A stretch of DNA of 64,000 nucleotides from Psychrobacter sp. APC 3281. GTDB taxonomy: Bacteria; Pseudomonadota; Gammaproteobacteria; Pseudomonadales; Moraxellaceae. The position numbers were made by a program, and so were the translations under genes. The notes under the pieces were generated by a model, which was not told the DNA's origin, searched no databases, and saw only the letters and a program-made list of their open reading frames with translations. Below are positions 17,731-27,976 of this stretch, one piece after another; position 1 is the stretch's first letter; each line of letters opens with the position of its first letter. The stretch is taken from positions 124,001 through 188,000 of the forward strand of contig NZ_JASDCS010000003.1 in the NCBI RefSeq assembly GCF_030407815.1, written 5' to 3'.

Positions 17731-18213
17731 AAGGACTATCCGAATGGGTTAATAAAAGAGAGACACAGACTAGTGCCATGTAATATCCTGAACCAAAAAA
17801 TAGCTCAGATAAAATATAGCAGAACTTTTGTCCTTATAGTTATAAATTGAGATAGTTATAAATAGAGAATTCTCATTAATTTGCTATATCTAAAGATTCC
17901 TAAGAAATAATGCGATATGACAATACTCTTTAAATATCGATAAAGGTTTACAATAGCAACAATTTTTGTTTTAATATTTATTAAATGAAACTTTGTTTCG
18001 CATAGCAAAACATACATATATATTAGTACAATTGATGAATGACCTATATTTTCTCTAATAGCTTTAAATATAAGGTATTGAAAGAAAAATAGAAAGTAAG
18101 CTAAGGTTTATTTATTGACAGAATTGCTATATTATTACTCGTCTGTAACGTATTTATGTATAAATACGGATATTGTTAAACGTATAAAACCGATTACTTC
18201 AAGGATGAATTCA
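17731..18213. other. AT-rich intergenic region upstream of the TAXI operon
   Basis: This 483-bp AT-rich stretch lies between the divergent phosphorylase and TAXI-SBP genes. It must contain both promoters. I see no ORF, hairpin or repeat of note. Confidence 0.5.
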
Positions 18214-19233
18214 ATGCTTAATTCTTTAAAATCCCCATTACTTTTGTCAGCTATGTTGAGTGCTGCGCTAGGTCTAACCGCATGCTCATCTCCAAGCTCA
18301 GAGGGCAGTGATACTGCATCTGCAGATAGCGCGGCAACGGATACTGCAGCAGATAAGCTTGATACTAAGTTTTTGACCATCGCTACTGGCGGTGCATCTG
18401 GCCCTTACAACATCATTGGTACTTCATTGTCTGAAGTCTATGTCAAAACTTTTGGTGTAAACTCAAAAACTCAAACCACTGGCGCATCGGTTGAAAACGT
18501 CAATCTATTAACCCAAGGCAAGGTCGACATGGTCTTGGCATTGAGTGACGTAGTGACGGATGCTGTCGAAGGTAAAAACAACTTTGAGCAGCCAATCACT
18601 AACATTCAGCAGATTGCTGTTTTGTACCCTAATGTGGTGCAAATCGTAACCTCAAAAAAATCTGGCATCAAAAACATTGAAGATTTACGAGGCAAGCGCA
18701 TTGCTGTAGGAGATCAAGGTTCTGGTACAGAAGTAAATGCTCGTACTTTACTAGAAGGGTTTGGTATCACATATGATGATGTCACCGTTGATTATCTAGG
18801 CTTTGCTGAAGCTGCTGATGGTATGAAAGCAGGTAAGATCGAAGCGGCATTCTTTAGTAGCGGCCTACCAAACTCATCTTTGATGGAGTTAGAACAAGGC
18901 TTAGATTTGCAGATTGTCACTATCAACCAAGACAAGCTAAAAGAAATCATTGCGACCAAGCCTTACTTCAAAACCTTTGAGATTCCTGCTGGTACTTATG
19001 GCAACGAAACAGCCGTACCAACTGCAGCAATCATGAATGCATTATTGGTTAGCTCTGATCTGTCTGAAGCAGATGGTTATAAACTAACCAAAGCATTGTT
19101 TGAAAACTTGGACGGCCTAAAAACAGCTCACCAAGCGGCCAATGATATCAGTCTAGAAACCGCTCGTGATGGCATGGTAGCCCCAATCCATCCTGGAGCT
19201 AAAAAATACTATGACGAACAAGCAGCCAAGTAA
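18214..19233 (+). CDS. TAXI-family TRAP transporter solute-binding lipoprotein
   Basis: This is the extracytoplasmic receptor of a TAXI-type tripartite importer. The start at 18214 (AAGGA ribosome site 8 bases upstream) gives a 339-residue lipoprotein: hydrophobic segment, lipobox LTAC, then a Ser/Asp/Ala-rich linker. The mature domain begins LTIATGGASGPYNIIGTSLSEVY and contains DLRGKRIAVGDQGSGTEVNA and AFFSSGLP, typical of the TAXI-SBP fold. Ligands of relatives are often glutamate or C4-acids, but the ligand here is unknown. The downstream gene overlaps its end by 23 bases. Confidence 0.92.
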   Translation: MLNSLKSPLLLSAMLSAALGLTACSSPSSEGSDTASADSAATDTAADKLDTKFLTIATGGASGPYNIIGTSLSEVYVKTFGVNSKTQTTGASVENVNLLTQGKVDMVLALSDVVTDAVEGKNNFEQPITNIQQIAVLYPNVVQIVTSKKSGIKNIEDLRGKRIAVGDQGSGTEVNARTLLEGFGITYDDVTVDYLGFAEAADGMKAGKIEAAFFSSGLPNSSLMELEQGLDLQIVTINQDKLKEIIATKPYFKTFEIPAGTYGNETAVPTAAIMNALLVSSDLSEADGYKLTKALFENLDGLKTAHQAANDISLETARDGMVAPIHPGAKKYYDEQAAK

Positions 19234-19774
19234 TTCATTATGGTTATCAACTGGCGCGGCATTTATTGCAGCGCTGGTTTTTTTTACGCTATGGTTAGGC
19301 TCTACGCTTCAGTCTGTCGTTGAAGTGCGAGTCGCAGGCGTAGACGGTGCTGATGATAAGGTTTGTTATTTCACTGAGCCTGATTTTCAGCTACGTTGGA
19401 TACATTCTGTAGAAAAACAGTGGTGGGAAGAACAGTATCAACGCATAGACGGCAGCAGTACAGCAGGTGCGGAGCTGTTACTGACCACGACCTATTTTGA
19501 AGCGTTCGGTGCAGGGACGCCCTCCACCGAAATGCTCGCTCCTATACAAAAGCCTGGCTATCTGGGTTATCAAATTAACGAAAAACTGCCTCGCCTTAAT
19601 TGGGTCGTATCTAGACTGACCAAAGGTGAAATGGATTATGGTGGTCATCGTTTCTTGATTCACCAGTGGGTGCCAGACTATTCTGAAGTGGTGATCATGC
19701 CTAAGACGTATGATTTAATTGATAGATTTAAAAAGGACTTTTGTCATGAACTCCCAAGTGACGGATCAAGGTAG
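19211..19774 (+). CDS. DUF1850 domain protein of the TAXI operon
   Basis: This 187-residue protein has one N-terminal membrane segment (about 9-28) and a periplasmic domain with the DUF1850 pattern: LRWIHSVEKQWWEEQY, then YFEAFGAGTPS and an HQWVP motif near the end. DUF1850 genes are regularly sandwiched between TAXI receptor and permease genes, as here, so a role in the transporter is inferred. It overlaps the receptor gene at its start and the permease gene at its end (29 bases), indicating translational coupling. Confidence 0.88.
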   Translation: MTNKQPSNSLWLSTGAAFIAALVFFTLWLGSTLQSVVEVRVAGVDGADDKVCYFTEPDFQLRWIHSVEKQWWEEQYQRIDGSSTAGAELLLTTTYFEAFGAGTPSTEMLAPIQKPGYLGYQINEKLPRLNWVVSRLTKGEMDYGGHRFLIHQWVPDYSEVVIMPKTYDLIDRFKKDFCHELPSDGSR

Positions 19775-21788
19775 TGTGCCTACCATGCCAGATGCTCAAG
19801 TTGATAACGATGCTGAGGCGGATGCGGTCAACCGAGCAGTATTGGAAAAATATGACCGAGAGTCAATCACGCGTCATATCACTCAAGGACCAGTGAAGTA
19901 TTTTATCGCTGGCATTTGTATACTCTATTCACTGTTTCATTTATATATCACTTTTAATCCAATGCCGGCACTGTTACAGCGCTCTGTACACGTGGGTGTT
20001 GGTTTTGCATTGATATTCCTGATTTTTCCAGCCAGTAAAAAAAGTAGCCGAAAAAGTGTGGCATGGTATGACTGGATTTGGTTTGCCCTGTCTCTATCCG
20101 GTATGAGCTATCTCATCTATGAATATCAAGATATCGTGACCTCGCGTGGCGGTATGGCCAATCAGGTCGATGTGATATTTTCTTTGATTACGGTAGTCTG
20201 CGTACTAGAAGGCAGTCGCCGTATCACTGGTTGGATTTTGCCAATCTTGGCAGGCATATTTTTGGCCTATCCATTTGTCAGTCATTTAGACTTTATGCCT
20301 GACAGACTTTTGACTCGCCCTTATGATATGGGTGATATCTTTGGTCAATTATTCTTAAAAACAGAGGGTCTATATTCTGTTGCGATTGGTGCATCGGTCA
20401 CCTTTATCTTCTTGTTCATTCTGTTCGGTGCGTTTTTAGCACGTTCAGGAATGGGGCAGTTATTTAATGATTTGGCATTGGCTATCGCTGGTCACAAAAA
20501 GGGTGGCCCTGCAAAAGTAGCAGTCATCTCTAGTGGTTTTATGGGTAGTATCAATGGCTCAGCTTTATCGAATGTGGTTAGTACAGGTGCCTTTACCATT
20601 CCGTTGATGAAAAAGGTCGGCTATCACAAAGATTTCGCAGGTGCAGTTGAAGCCAGTGCTTCGGTCGGCGGACAGATTTTGCCACCGATTATGGGTGCCA
20701 GTGCCTTTATTATGGCTGAGACAACAGGCTTGCCGTATAGCACGATTGCCTTAGCAGCATTATTACCAGCGATATTGTACTATTTAGGCGTCATCGCGCA
20801 GGTGCATTTCCGCGCTGGACGTCGTGATCTAAAAGGTATTGCTAAAGAAAATCTACCAGCGGTCAAAGAAGTATTGAAAGCCCGCGGTCATATGCTATTG
20901 CCGATTGTCTTTTTGATTTTCTTATTGATCAGAAACGTACCTGTGGGATATGCAGCAGCTTATACCATTGGCTTTACCGTTGTGATCAGTATGCTACGTG
21001 CCGAAACGCGCATGAGTTTTTCTGATATTTTGGGTGCATTAGAAGATGGTGCGCGCCAGTCATTAGCGGTTATGGCGGCTTGTGCGGTCGTTGGTATTAT
21101 CATTGGGGTTGTGAGTCTGACCAGTTTTGGTACGGTGATGACGTCATCTATCGTGACCTTAGGTGCAGGATCGCTATTCTTTACCCTTATCTTAACGATG
21201 TTGGCATCAATGGTCTTGGGCATGGGATTACCGTCTATTCCTGCCTATATCATCACGGCGACGATGGCTGCGCCAGCATTGGCCGGTTTTGATATTCCAA
21301 TCTTATCAGCGCACATGTTTGTTTTCTATTTTGGTATCTTTGCCAATATTACACCGCCTGTATGTCTTGCAGCCTTTGCGGGTGCAGGTATATCCGGTGG
21401 TGATCCGATGAAAACAGGGTTCTTGTCCCTCAAACTTGCTCTCGCGGGATTCATCGTGCCGTTCATGTTTATCTATAATCCAACGATGTTGATGATAGAT
21501 CCAACTGGCCTGGCAGTTACGGCAAAAGATTTCCCGCTGCCACCTATTGTAGATATTATTACAGTAGTAGTGACTTCAGTGACAGGTGTCATTGCACTGA
21601 GCTCGGCACTTGAAGGCTACTTCAGAGGCGGTATGAATACGGTGACTCGTATCATCTTAGCTATTGGTGCTTTACTATTGATTTATCCTGAGATTACGAC
21701 TGGTATTGCAGGTGGTATTATTGTCCTTGGTATTGCTGCATTCAATATAAAAACAGCTGGAAAGCCAACGCCAACTTTAACCGTGTAA
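19746..21788 (+). CDS. TRAP transporter permease, fused small and large subunits (TAXI type)
   Basis: This 680-residue polytopic inner-membrane protein fuses the 4-helix (DctQ-like) and 12-helix (DctM-like) subunits, as usual for TAXI systems. It drives ion-coupled uptake of the ligand delivered by the binding protein. DctM signatures include GFMGSINGSALSNVVSTGAF, EASASVGGQILPPIMGASAF and MVLGMGLPSIPAYIITA. ATG 19746 with AAAAGGAC upstream is preferred to the TTG at 19719. It ends the operon; a strong terminator follows at 21829-21866. Confidence 0.93.
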   Translation: MNSQVTDQGSVPTMPDAQVDNDAEADAVNRAVLEKYDRESITRHITQGPVKYFIAGICILYSLFHLYITFNPMPALLQRSVHVGVGFALIFLIFPASKKSSRKSVAWYDWIWFALSLSGMSYLIYEYQDIVTSRGGMANQVDVIFSLITVVCVLEGSRRITGWILPILAGIFLAYPFVSHLDFMPDRLLTRPYDMGDIFGQLFLKTEGLYSVAIGASVTFIFLFILFGAFLARSGMGQLFNDLALAIAGHKKGGPAKVAVISSGFMGSINGSALSNVVSTGAFTIPLMKKVGYHKDFAGAVEASASVGGQILPPIMGASAFIMAETTGLPYSTIALAALLPAILYYLGVIAQVHFRAGRRDLKGIAKENLPAVKEVLKARGHMLLPIVFLIFLLIRNVPVGYAAAYTIGFTVVISMLRAETRMSFSDILGALEDGARQSLAVMAACAVVGIIIGVVSLTSFGTVMTSSIVTLGAGSLFFTLILTMLASMVLGMGLPSIPAYIITATMAAPALAGFDIPILSAHMFVFYFGIFANITPPVCLAAFAGAGISGGDPMKTGFLSLKLALAGFIVPFMFIYNPTMLMIDPTGLAVTAKDFPLPPIVDIITVVVTSVTGVIALSSALEGYFRGGMNTVTRIILAIGALLLIYPEITTGIAGGIIVLGIAAFNIKTAGKPTPTLTV

Positions 21789-21828
21789 AGCGTTAGGTTT
21801 AATCATTCTTAAATTTAACAAAGCTCAA

Positions 21829-21866
21829 AAAAAGGGTGAATAACAAATTTGTTATTCACCCTTTTT
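21829..21866. terminator. Bidirectional intrinsic terminator
   Basis: A perfect 19-bp inverted repeat without spacer (AAAAAGGGTGAATAACAAA and its complement), between the TRAP permease and convergent lipA. Confidence 0.9.
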
Positions 21867-21932
21867 AATATTCTTAAGAAATGTTTTAGCGACTGCTGTT
21901 CGCAACCACTTTCACATCACTTTTTTGCTAAA

Positions 21933-22976
21933 TTAGCAGCCAAGTTTGCCTTCAGCTTCTAATGCTTTTTTGCTACGGATAGGTGCTGGGCAGTCTTCGC
22001 CGTAGTACTGACGATCGGCAAAGTAGCTTGAACGTACCATTGGACCTGCCCAAATGCTAAAGAAGCCAATCTTTTTACCGTAGTCCATATAGCGTTGGAA
22101 CTCGTCTGGATGGACATAACGATCGACAGGCGCGTGGTTTTTACTAGGCTGTAGATACTGACCAATCGTGATCATATCTACATCATGAGCTTTTAGATCA
22201 TCGAGTAGGGCATAGATCTCTTCTTCTGTCTCGCCAAGACCAACCATAAAGCCGCATTTGGTGGCGATATCAGGACGACGCTCTTTATAAATCTTAAGCA
22301 AATCTAGCGAATGCTGATAGTCAGAACCTGGACGGAAGGCTTTATATAGACGTGGCACCGTTTCGATATTGTGGTTAAACACATCTGGCGCAGTCTCTGT
22401 CAATAAATCCAACGCAATATCCATACGACCACGGAAATCTGGTACTAGGATTTCAATCAAGCAATTTGGGCTAAGCGCTCTTGACTCGTTTAGGACTTCT
22501 ACAAAATGTCCAGCACCGCCGTCTTTTAGATCGTCACGATCGACAGAAGTGATTACGGCATATTTAAGCTGTAGACCTTGAATCGTCTCAGCGGTATGAC
22601 GCGGCTCATCCTTGTCTAGCTCATTAGGACGACCATGACCTACATCACAGAATGGGCAGCGACGCGTACAGATATCACCCATGATCATAAAGGTGGCTGT
22701 ACCATCAGCGAAGCACTGTGGCAGGTTAGGGCAGGCCGCTTCTTCACAAACGGTATAAAGCTTTTGCTCACGTAAGGTTGCTTTGATACGAGCAACTTCA
22801 GCAGGCGAGGACATTTTTACCCGAATCCAATCAGGCTTTTTCTTTGCCTCGACAGTCGGGATTACTTTAATTGGGATACGGGCAACTTTGTCATAGCCAC
22901 GTAGCTTTTCGCCTTGGATGGCTTTTTTTGGTTTGGCCTTAGCAGCAGGTACATGTGTTTGTACGGCAGTTGTCAT
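21933..22976 (-). CDS. lipA: Lipoyl synthase LipA
   Basis: LipA inserts two sulfurs into protein-bound octanoate using SAM and two 4Fe-4S clusters. The 347-residue protein has the auxiliary-cluster motif [12 protein letters not shown] (C77, C82, C88), the radical-SAM motif CTRRCPFC (C103, C107, C110) and the C-terminal RSSYFADR whose Ser ligates the auxiliary cluster. Its N-terminus is extended and Lys-rich compared with E. coli LipA (321). LipB is not adjacent. Confidence 0.97.
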   Translation of the reverse strand: MTTAVQTHVPAAKAKPKKAIQGEKLRGYDKVARIPIKVIPTVEAKKKPDWIRVKMSSPAEVARIKATLREQKLYTVCEEAACPNLPQCFADGTATFMIMGDICTRRCPFCDVGHGRPNELDKDEPRHTAETIQGLQLKYAVITSVDRDDLKDGGAGHFVEVLNESRALSPNCLIEILVPDFRGRMDIALDLLTETAPDVFNHNIETVPRLYKAFRPGSDYQHSLDLLKIYKERRPDIATKCGFMVGLGETEEEIYALLDDLKAHDVDMITIGQYLQPSKNHAPVDRYVHPDEFQRYMDYGKKIGFFSIWAGPMVRSSYFADRQYYGEDCPAPIRSKKALEAEGKLGC

Positions 22977-23124
22977 AATGGAGTTATCTCTTAACCCTTT
23001 ATATTATAAGGGTTTATGGAATTATCAGAATGTTTTATGAGTGTAGATATTATAGCAGAAATTTGGTCGTCAATTTTTAAACAATATTGTTAAGATTACT
23101 ATGATTGCTCGGACGACCATAGTT

Positions 23125-23535
23125 TTAAATATCTATATCGATTTCTAACTCATTCAGTATATCTATGGCAGCGCGAAACGCTTCTTGAGTAGCAGGTGCA
23201 CCGCAGTACGGCAAGCTATGCATGAGCACTTCTCTAATCTCAGCGACACTAGCCCCGTTGTTAATGGCACCGCGTATATGACCTTTCAACTCGTTTGGGC
23301 TTTTTTGGGCAATTAAAAAGGCAATAGTGATTAATGAGCGATACTTGCGTGGTAATACTGAGTCATCTTGCCAAGTGCTGCCCCAAGCGTGTTCGATAAT
23401 CCAGTCTTGCAACGGTTGGGTAAATCCTGTGGCAGCATCAAGCGAGCGTTTGACATGCTGCTCACCCATGACCTCAGTGCGTACCTTGAGACCATTGTCA
23501 TAGTTAGGATTGTTGTCCGTATTGCTATCAGTCAT
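23125..23535 (-). CDS. Carboxymuconolactone decarboxylase family protein (PcaC-like)
   Basis: This 136-residue protein matches the PcaC type of the CMD/AhpD superfamily: SLITIAFLIAQKSPNELKGH followed by IRGAINNGASVAEIREVLMH and YCGAPATQEAFRAA near the C-terminus. It lacks the CxxC of AhpD-type peroxidases, so a decarboxylase or unrelated role is more likely than peroxidase. No protocatechuate-pathway genes are nearby, so it may act outside that pathway. Confidence 0.82.
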   Translation of the reverse strand: MTDSNTDNNPNYDNGLKVRTEVMGEQHVKRSLDAATGFTQPLQDWIIEHAWGSTWQDDSVLPRKYRSLITIAFLIAQKSPNELKGHIRGAINNGASVAEIREVLMHSLPYCGAPATQEAFRAAIDILNELEIDIDI

Positions 23536-23955
23536 ATCGTCGTCCTTAATGTTTACACCAAAATGTTTTTACCAAATCGACTGTTAATACATCGACTATT
23601 AATAAATCTAAGTTGCTACATTTTTTTAAGCGAAATTTTATCGAAGTTGTTTCTTACAAAATCGTATATCAGTCATATGGTGTCTGCTCAGTCATAAAGC
23701 AAGCGCTTATTGATAAGCGTAATCAGGCAAATGCCAGTTATAATGAGCGCTACAATCATATTATTGATGGCACTATTTTTATAATAAATGTTCAATATGG
23801 CCTTACTATGCGCCTTTTCAGAGCTGAGCCATTAACATTTAAAGCGTTTTAAGCTATGATTGCACGGATAATTATTTCATATAGTATATAGACGCAGGCA
23901 GTCATACTGACTACCCACGTAATGTGCTACACCCCAACTGACGAGGACGACTATT
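23536..23955. other. Intergenic region upstream of acnB
   Basis: This 420-bp AT-rich region lies between the divergent CMD gene and acnB. The acnB promoter is expected here. A GAGGACGA ribosome site precedes the GTG start. No other feature was seen. Confidence 0.5.
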
Positions 23956-26559
23956 GTGTTAGAAGCTTATCGTAAACATGTCGAAGAACGTGCTGAGCTA
24001 GGAACTGTACCCCTACCACTAAATGAGAAACAAGTAGTAGAGTTGGTTGAATTATTAAAGAACCCGCCTGCAGGCGAAGATGCGTTCTTGATGAACCTAT
24101 TAGAAAACCGTATCCCTGCTGGTGTTGACCAAGCAGCATACGTTAAAGCGGCATTTTTGGCCGCTATCTTAAAGGGTGAAACATCATCACCACTTATCAG
24201 CAAGCAAAAAGCTGTTGAAATTCTAGGCACTATGCAAGGTGGCTACAACGTTCAGCCACTAGTTGCTGCACTAGATGATAGCGAAGTTGCACAAGACGCT
24301 GCTGAAGCATTAAAGAAAACTTTGCTAGTATTTGACGCGTTCAATGACGTGACTGAAAAAGCTGAAGCTGGCAACACTATTGCTAAAGAAGTAATTCAGT
24401 CTTGGGCTGACGCAGAATGGTTCTTGAACCGTGCTGAAGTACCAAAGAAAACCACTTACACGACGTTTAAAGTAACTGGCGAGACCAACACGGATGACTT
24501 ATCACCTGCGCAAGACGCATGGAGCCGTCCTGATATCCCATTGCATTCACTAGCCATGCACAAAAACTCTCGCGACGGCATCAATGCTGACGAAGAGGGC
24601 GTTGTCGGTCCAATGAAGCAGATCGAAGCGCTAAAAGAAAAAGGCCATCCACTCGCTTATGTTGGTGACGTGGTTGGTACGGGTTCTAGCCGTAAGTCTG
24701 CGACCAACTCAGTACTGTGGCTGATGGGTGAAGATATTCCTAACGTGCCAAACAAACGTGGTGGCGGTTTAGTATTAGGTAACAACATCGCTCCTATCTT
24801 CTTCAACACGATGGAAGATTCTGGCGCATTGCCAATCGAAAAAGTAGCGGTTGATAATCTAAACATGGGTGATGTTTTTGACATCTATCCGTACGAAGGC
24901 AAAATCACTAAACATGACTCTGATGAAATATTATCAACGTTCTCACTAAACTCACCTACTTTGCTTGATGAAGTTCGTGCTGGCGGCCGTATTCCATTGA
25001 TCGTTGGTCGTGGTTTGACTAACCGTGCTCGTGAATACATGGGTCTTGGTCATTCAGACATCTTTGCTAAGCCAGAAGAGCCAGCTGATACTGGTAAAGG
25101 CTTTACGCTTGCCCAGAAAATGGTTGGTAAAGCTTGTGGCCTGACAGGCGTACGTCCAGGTATGTACTGTGAGCCTAAGATGACTACGGTTGGCTCTCAG
25201 GATACCACTGGTCCGATGACGCGTGATGAGCTAAAAGACTTGGCATGTTTGGGCTTCCAAGCGGATCTCGTGATGCAGTCATTCTGTCATACTGCCGCTT
25301 ATCCAAAGCCAGTTGACGTTGAGACTCAGCACACACTACCTGACTTTATCATGAACCGTGGCGGCGTAAGCTTACGTCCAGGTGATGGTATCATTCACTC
25401 ATGGTTGAACCGTATGCTACTTCCAGATACCGTTGGTACTGGTGGTGACTCGCATACTCGTTTCCCAATGGGTATCTCATTCCCAGCGGGTTCTGGTTTG
25501 GTTGCTTTCGCAGCTGCGACTGGTGTGATGCCACTTGATATGCCTGAATCTGTCCGTGTTCGTTTCGTTGGTGAGCGTCAAGCTGGTATCACGCTACGTG
25601 ACCTAGTACATGCGATCCCTTACCAAGCGATCAAAGAAGGTTACTTGACAGTTGATAAGAAAGGTAAAATCAACGAGTTCAACGGCCGTATTCTTGAGAT
25701 TGAAGGTCTAGAAGATTTGACCGCTGAGCAAGCATTTGAATTATCTGATGCCTCAGCTGAGCGTAGTGCTGCTGGTTGTACCATCACCTTGTCTGAAGCG
25801 TCAGTGACTGAGTACCTAAACTCAAACATCACGCTGCTTAAGTGGATGATCTCAGAAGGCTATGGCGATGCGCGTACGATCAGCCGCCGTGTTGAGCAAA
25901 TGCAAGAGTGGTTGGCTAACCCAAGCCTCATGCGTGCTGACGACGATGCTGAATACGCTATCGACATCACTATCGATATGAGCGAAATCAAAGAGCCTAT
26001 CCTTTGCTGCCCGAACGATCCAGATGATGCAAAAACGCTAGCAGACGTGGCTGGTGATACCATTGATGAAGTATTCATTGGTTCATGTATGACTAACATC
26101 GGTCACTTCCGTGCCGCTGGTAAATTGCTACAAGACGTACCAGCAGGTAGCTTAAAGACTCGTCTATGGATTGCACCACCTACTAAGATGGATGCACGCC
26201 AGTTGATGGAAGAAGGTTACTACAACATCTATGCACAAGCCGGCGCCCGTACTGAAATGCCAGGTTGTTCACTATGTATGGGCAACCAAGCACGTATTGC
26301 ACCGAAATCTACTGCGGTATCGACCTCGACTCGTAACTTCCCGAACCGTCTAGGTCAAGGCGCTAACGTATACCTAGCGTCTGCAGAGCTTGCAGCAGTC
26401 GCAGCGGTACTTGGTAAATTGCCGACTAACGATGAGTATCAGCAGTATGCTGGTATGCTAAACAGCATGGGCGATGAAGTCTATCAATATATGAACTTCG
26501 ACCGTATGGAAGACTATACTGAAGAAGCAGACAAGATTAACGTTGCTCAGTTGACCTAA
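23956..26559 (+). CDS. acnB: Bifunctional aconitate hydratase 2 / 2-methylisocitrate dehydratase AcnB
   Basis: AcnB interconverts citrate and isocitrate in the TCA cycle with a labile 4Fe-4S cluster. The 867-residue length matches E. coli AcnB (865). The start is GTG 23956: the first residues ([12 protein letters not shown]) align with the family N-terminus. The HEAT-like domain 5 region comes first (residues about 1-160), then the swivel domain and the catalytic core. Cluster cysteines are visible in [24 protein letters not shown] and [11 protein letters not shown]. The terminator follows at 26624-26656. Confidence 0.98.
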   Translation: MLEAYRKHVEERAELGTVPLPLNEKQVVELVELLKNPPAGEDAFLMNLLENRIPAGVDQAAYVKAAFLAAILKGETSSPLISKQKAVEILGTMQGGYNVQPLVAALDDSEVAQDAAEALKKTLLVFDAFNDVTEKAEAGNTIAKEVIQSWADAEWFLNRAEVPKKTTYTTFKVTGETNTDDLSPAQDAWSRPDIPLHSLAMHKNSRDGINADEEGVVGPMKQIEALKEKGHPLAYVGDVVGTGSSRKSATNSVLWLMGEDIPNVPNKRGGGLVLGNNIAPIFFNTMEDSGALPIEKVAVDNLNMGDVFDIYPYEGKITKHDSDEILSTFSLNSPTLLDEVRAGGRIPLIVGRGLTNRAREYMGLGHSDIFAKPEEPADTGKGFTLAQKMVGKACGLTGVRPGMYCEPKMTTVGSQDTTGPMTRDELKDLACLGFQADLVMQSFCHTAAYPKPVDVETQHTLPDFIMNRGGVSLRPGDGIIHSWLNRMLLPDTVGTGGDSHTRFPMGISFPAGSGLVAFAAATGVMPLDMPESVRVRFVGERQAGITLRDLVHAIPYQAIKEGYLTVDKKGKINEFNGRILEIEGLEDLTAEQAFELSDASAERSAAGCTITLSEASVTEYLNSNITLLKWMISEGYGDARTISRRVEQMQEWLANPSLMRADDDAEYAIDITIDMSEIKEPILCCPNDPDDAKTLADVAGDTIDEVFIGSCMTNIGHFRAAGKLLQDVPAGSLKTRLWIAPPTKMDARQLMEEGYYNIYAQAGARTEMPGCSLCMGNQARIAPKSTAVSTSTRNFPNRLGQGANVYLASAELAAVAAVLGKLPTNDEYQQYAGMLNSMGDEVYQYMNFDRMEDYTEEADKINVAQLT

Positions 26560-26623
26560 TCTTGAGTATATAAGCTTTTAAAATTAGAAGCTTTATACTA
26601 AAAACTTTATACGTAAAATAAAG

Positions 26624-26656
26624 AAACCCCGTATCGTCATGATGCGGGGTTTTTTA
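26624..26656 (+). terminator. Intrinsic terminator after acnB
   Basis: AAACCCCGTATC pairs with GATGCGGGGTTT (one G-U), followed by TTTT. Confidence 0.88.
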
Positions 26657-26778
26657 TTGATGACTCTAAGAAAACTAGTATTCATTTACAAACTTTTATT
26701 GAGTATCTATAATCAAAGCCAATTGTTGATAATTTTCACTGACGATTTCTACTTTTCACGACCGAGATAAAAAGCGCT

Positions 26779-27222
26779 ATGGAAAATAATATTAAGCTTG
26801 ATAAAGCGACTCCGCCGCCACTGCCCAGATCTACGATGGCTAACAATCATAATGCTGAAGCAAATTATGGAATCATTGATTGGTTCAAAAAGTGCATGAG
26901 AAATTATGTCAATTTCTCTGGTCGGGCACGCCGTAAAGAGTTTTGGTATTTTTCTTTGGTATATATGATCTTGGCAATTTTTGCGATGATAATAGATGCA
27001 ATTATTTTTGACGCAGAAACAGGGCCTGTTTATATAGTTGTAGCGCTTGGTCTTGCTTTACCCAGTATTGCTGTTGGTATTCGCAGGTTACATGATACGG
27101 GTCGCTCAGGATGGTGGTTTTTAATATCCTTAATACCACTGATAGGCGGCATTGTGTTTCTTGTATTTTGTGCTAATGATACTAAGCCTGAAACCAATCA
27201 ATGGGGCCCGCCAGCAAAATAG
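26779..27222 (+). CDS. DUF805 membrane protein
   Basis: This 147-residue protein has a soluble proline-rich N-terminus and three or four membrane helices. It carries the DUF805 hallmarks: YVNFSGRARRKEFWYFSL (about 41-58), SIAVGIRRLHDTGRSGWW (about 96-113) and a short C-terminal tail with DTKPETNQWGP. The family is of unknown function and common in Gammaproteobacteria. It stands alone downstream of acnB. Confidence 0.88.
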   Translation: MENNIKLDKATPPPLPRSTMANNHNAEANYGIIDWFKKCMRNYVNFSGRARRKEFWYFSLVYMILAIFAMIIDAIIFDAETGPVYIVVALGLALPSIAVGIRRLHDTGRSGWWFLISLIPLIGGIVFLVFCANDTKPETNQWGPPAK

Positions 27223-27282
27223 TCTGGCCTAGGATAAAGTCGGTTTTTGATAAATCTGTTTACGTCTGTATAAATGTACTGG

Positions 27283-27311
27283 CTGATTTTCTACGCTATG
27301 TTATGTATAAT
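27283..27311 (+). promoter_or_regulatory. Candidate sigma-70 promoter for the PACE gene
   Basis: A consensus TATAAT at 27306-27311 is preceded at 17 bases by CTGATT (27283-27288). A transcript from here would carry a leader of about 110 nucleotides. Confidence 0.45.
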
Positions 27312-27317
27312 ATAGGG

Positions 27318-27412
27318 GCAGGCGGAAACCGTGGCTCTGCACTTCCTTTATCTTTTCTATCTCGGGACGGACCGATACTTTGATACGCACTTCTTTGTTT
27401 AAGAACAGGTGC
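27318..27412 (+). promoter_or_regulatory. Structured 5' leader of the PACE exporter gene
   Basis: Three hairpins can form in a row: GCAG/CTGC enclosing CGG-AAA-CCG (27318-27340), TCGG/CCGA (27362-27375), and GCACTTCTT/AAGAA-CAG-GTGC (27387-27412), the last one abutting the GGAG ribosome site at 27416-27419. This looks like a cis-regulatory RNA, though no known riboswitch class is matched. Confidence 0.4.
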
Positions 27413-27428
27413 TTTGGAGTCTTGGTTG

Positions 27429-27869
27429 ATGACCTTATCACCGCTTAAACGTCGCTTAATTTATGTGACCGCTTTCGAAATTATCGCGATTATCTTATCT
27501 ACCCTTATATTGATGAAACTCAGCAACAGTGATGCGTCAGAATCGTTGCCTGTCGCGATGATGGTATCGCTGGCTGCCATCATTTGGAACTTTATATATA
27601 ATACCGCTTTTGAAGCGTGGGAACGTCGCAAGCGCATTGTACGTCGCACATTATGGATACGCAGTGCTCATGCTTTTGGTTTTGAAGGTGGGCTGGTATT
27701 AATCTGCTTGCCACTATATATGATTTGGTACGATGTTGGTCTAGTAAAAGCCTTTATGATGGAAGTGGCGCTACTGCTATTTTTCTTAGTTTATACGTTT
27801 ACGTTTACTCTGATTTTTGACAAGATATTTACCTTACCTTATCACTATAAATCCGCGAATGCCTCTTAA
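27429..27869 (+). CDS. PACE-family efflux transporter (AceI-like)
   Basis: This 146-residue, four-helix protein consists of two tandem bacterial transmembrane pair domains. PACE proteins export chlorhexidine, biocides and short diamines. All four family motifs are visible: Glu17 in helix 1 (TAFEII), WNFIYNTAFEAWE (53-65), RSAHAFGFEGG (78-88) and YTFTFTLIFDKIF (122-134). The start is ATG 27429 with GGAG 9 bases upstream; a longer frame begins at TTG 27414. It is preceded by a structured leader. Confidence 0.9.
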   Translation: MTLSPLKRRLIYVTAFEIIAIILSTLILMKLSNSDASESLPVAMMVSLAAIIWNFIYNTAFEAWERRKRIVRRTLWIRSAHAFGFEGGLVLICLPLYMIWYDVGLVKAFMMEVALLLFFLVYTFTFTLIFDKIFTLPYHYKSANAS

Positions 27870-27886
27870 CTAAAGGCCTTGAACAA

Positions 27887-27916
27887 AAAAAGCTGCCTAT
27901 ATATGGGCAGCTTTTT
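27887..27916. terminator. Bidirectional intrinsic terminator
   Basis: AAAAAGCTGCCTA pairs with TGGGCAGCTTTTT (one mismatch) between the convergent PACE and crotonase genes. Confidence 0.82.
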
Positions 27917-27976
27917 CGATGATACTATTCAATAGAATCGTTGCAGTTATTCAAATTTATTATGCTACAGCATTAT

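Noticed and set aside
27318..27412. Guanidine riboswitch in front of the PACE gene
   Set aside because: One hairpin loop contains ACGG, but the paired ACGR hairpins of the guanidine-II class and the conserved blocks of other guanidine classes are not visible.
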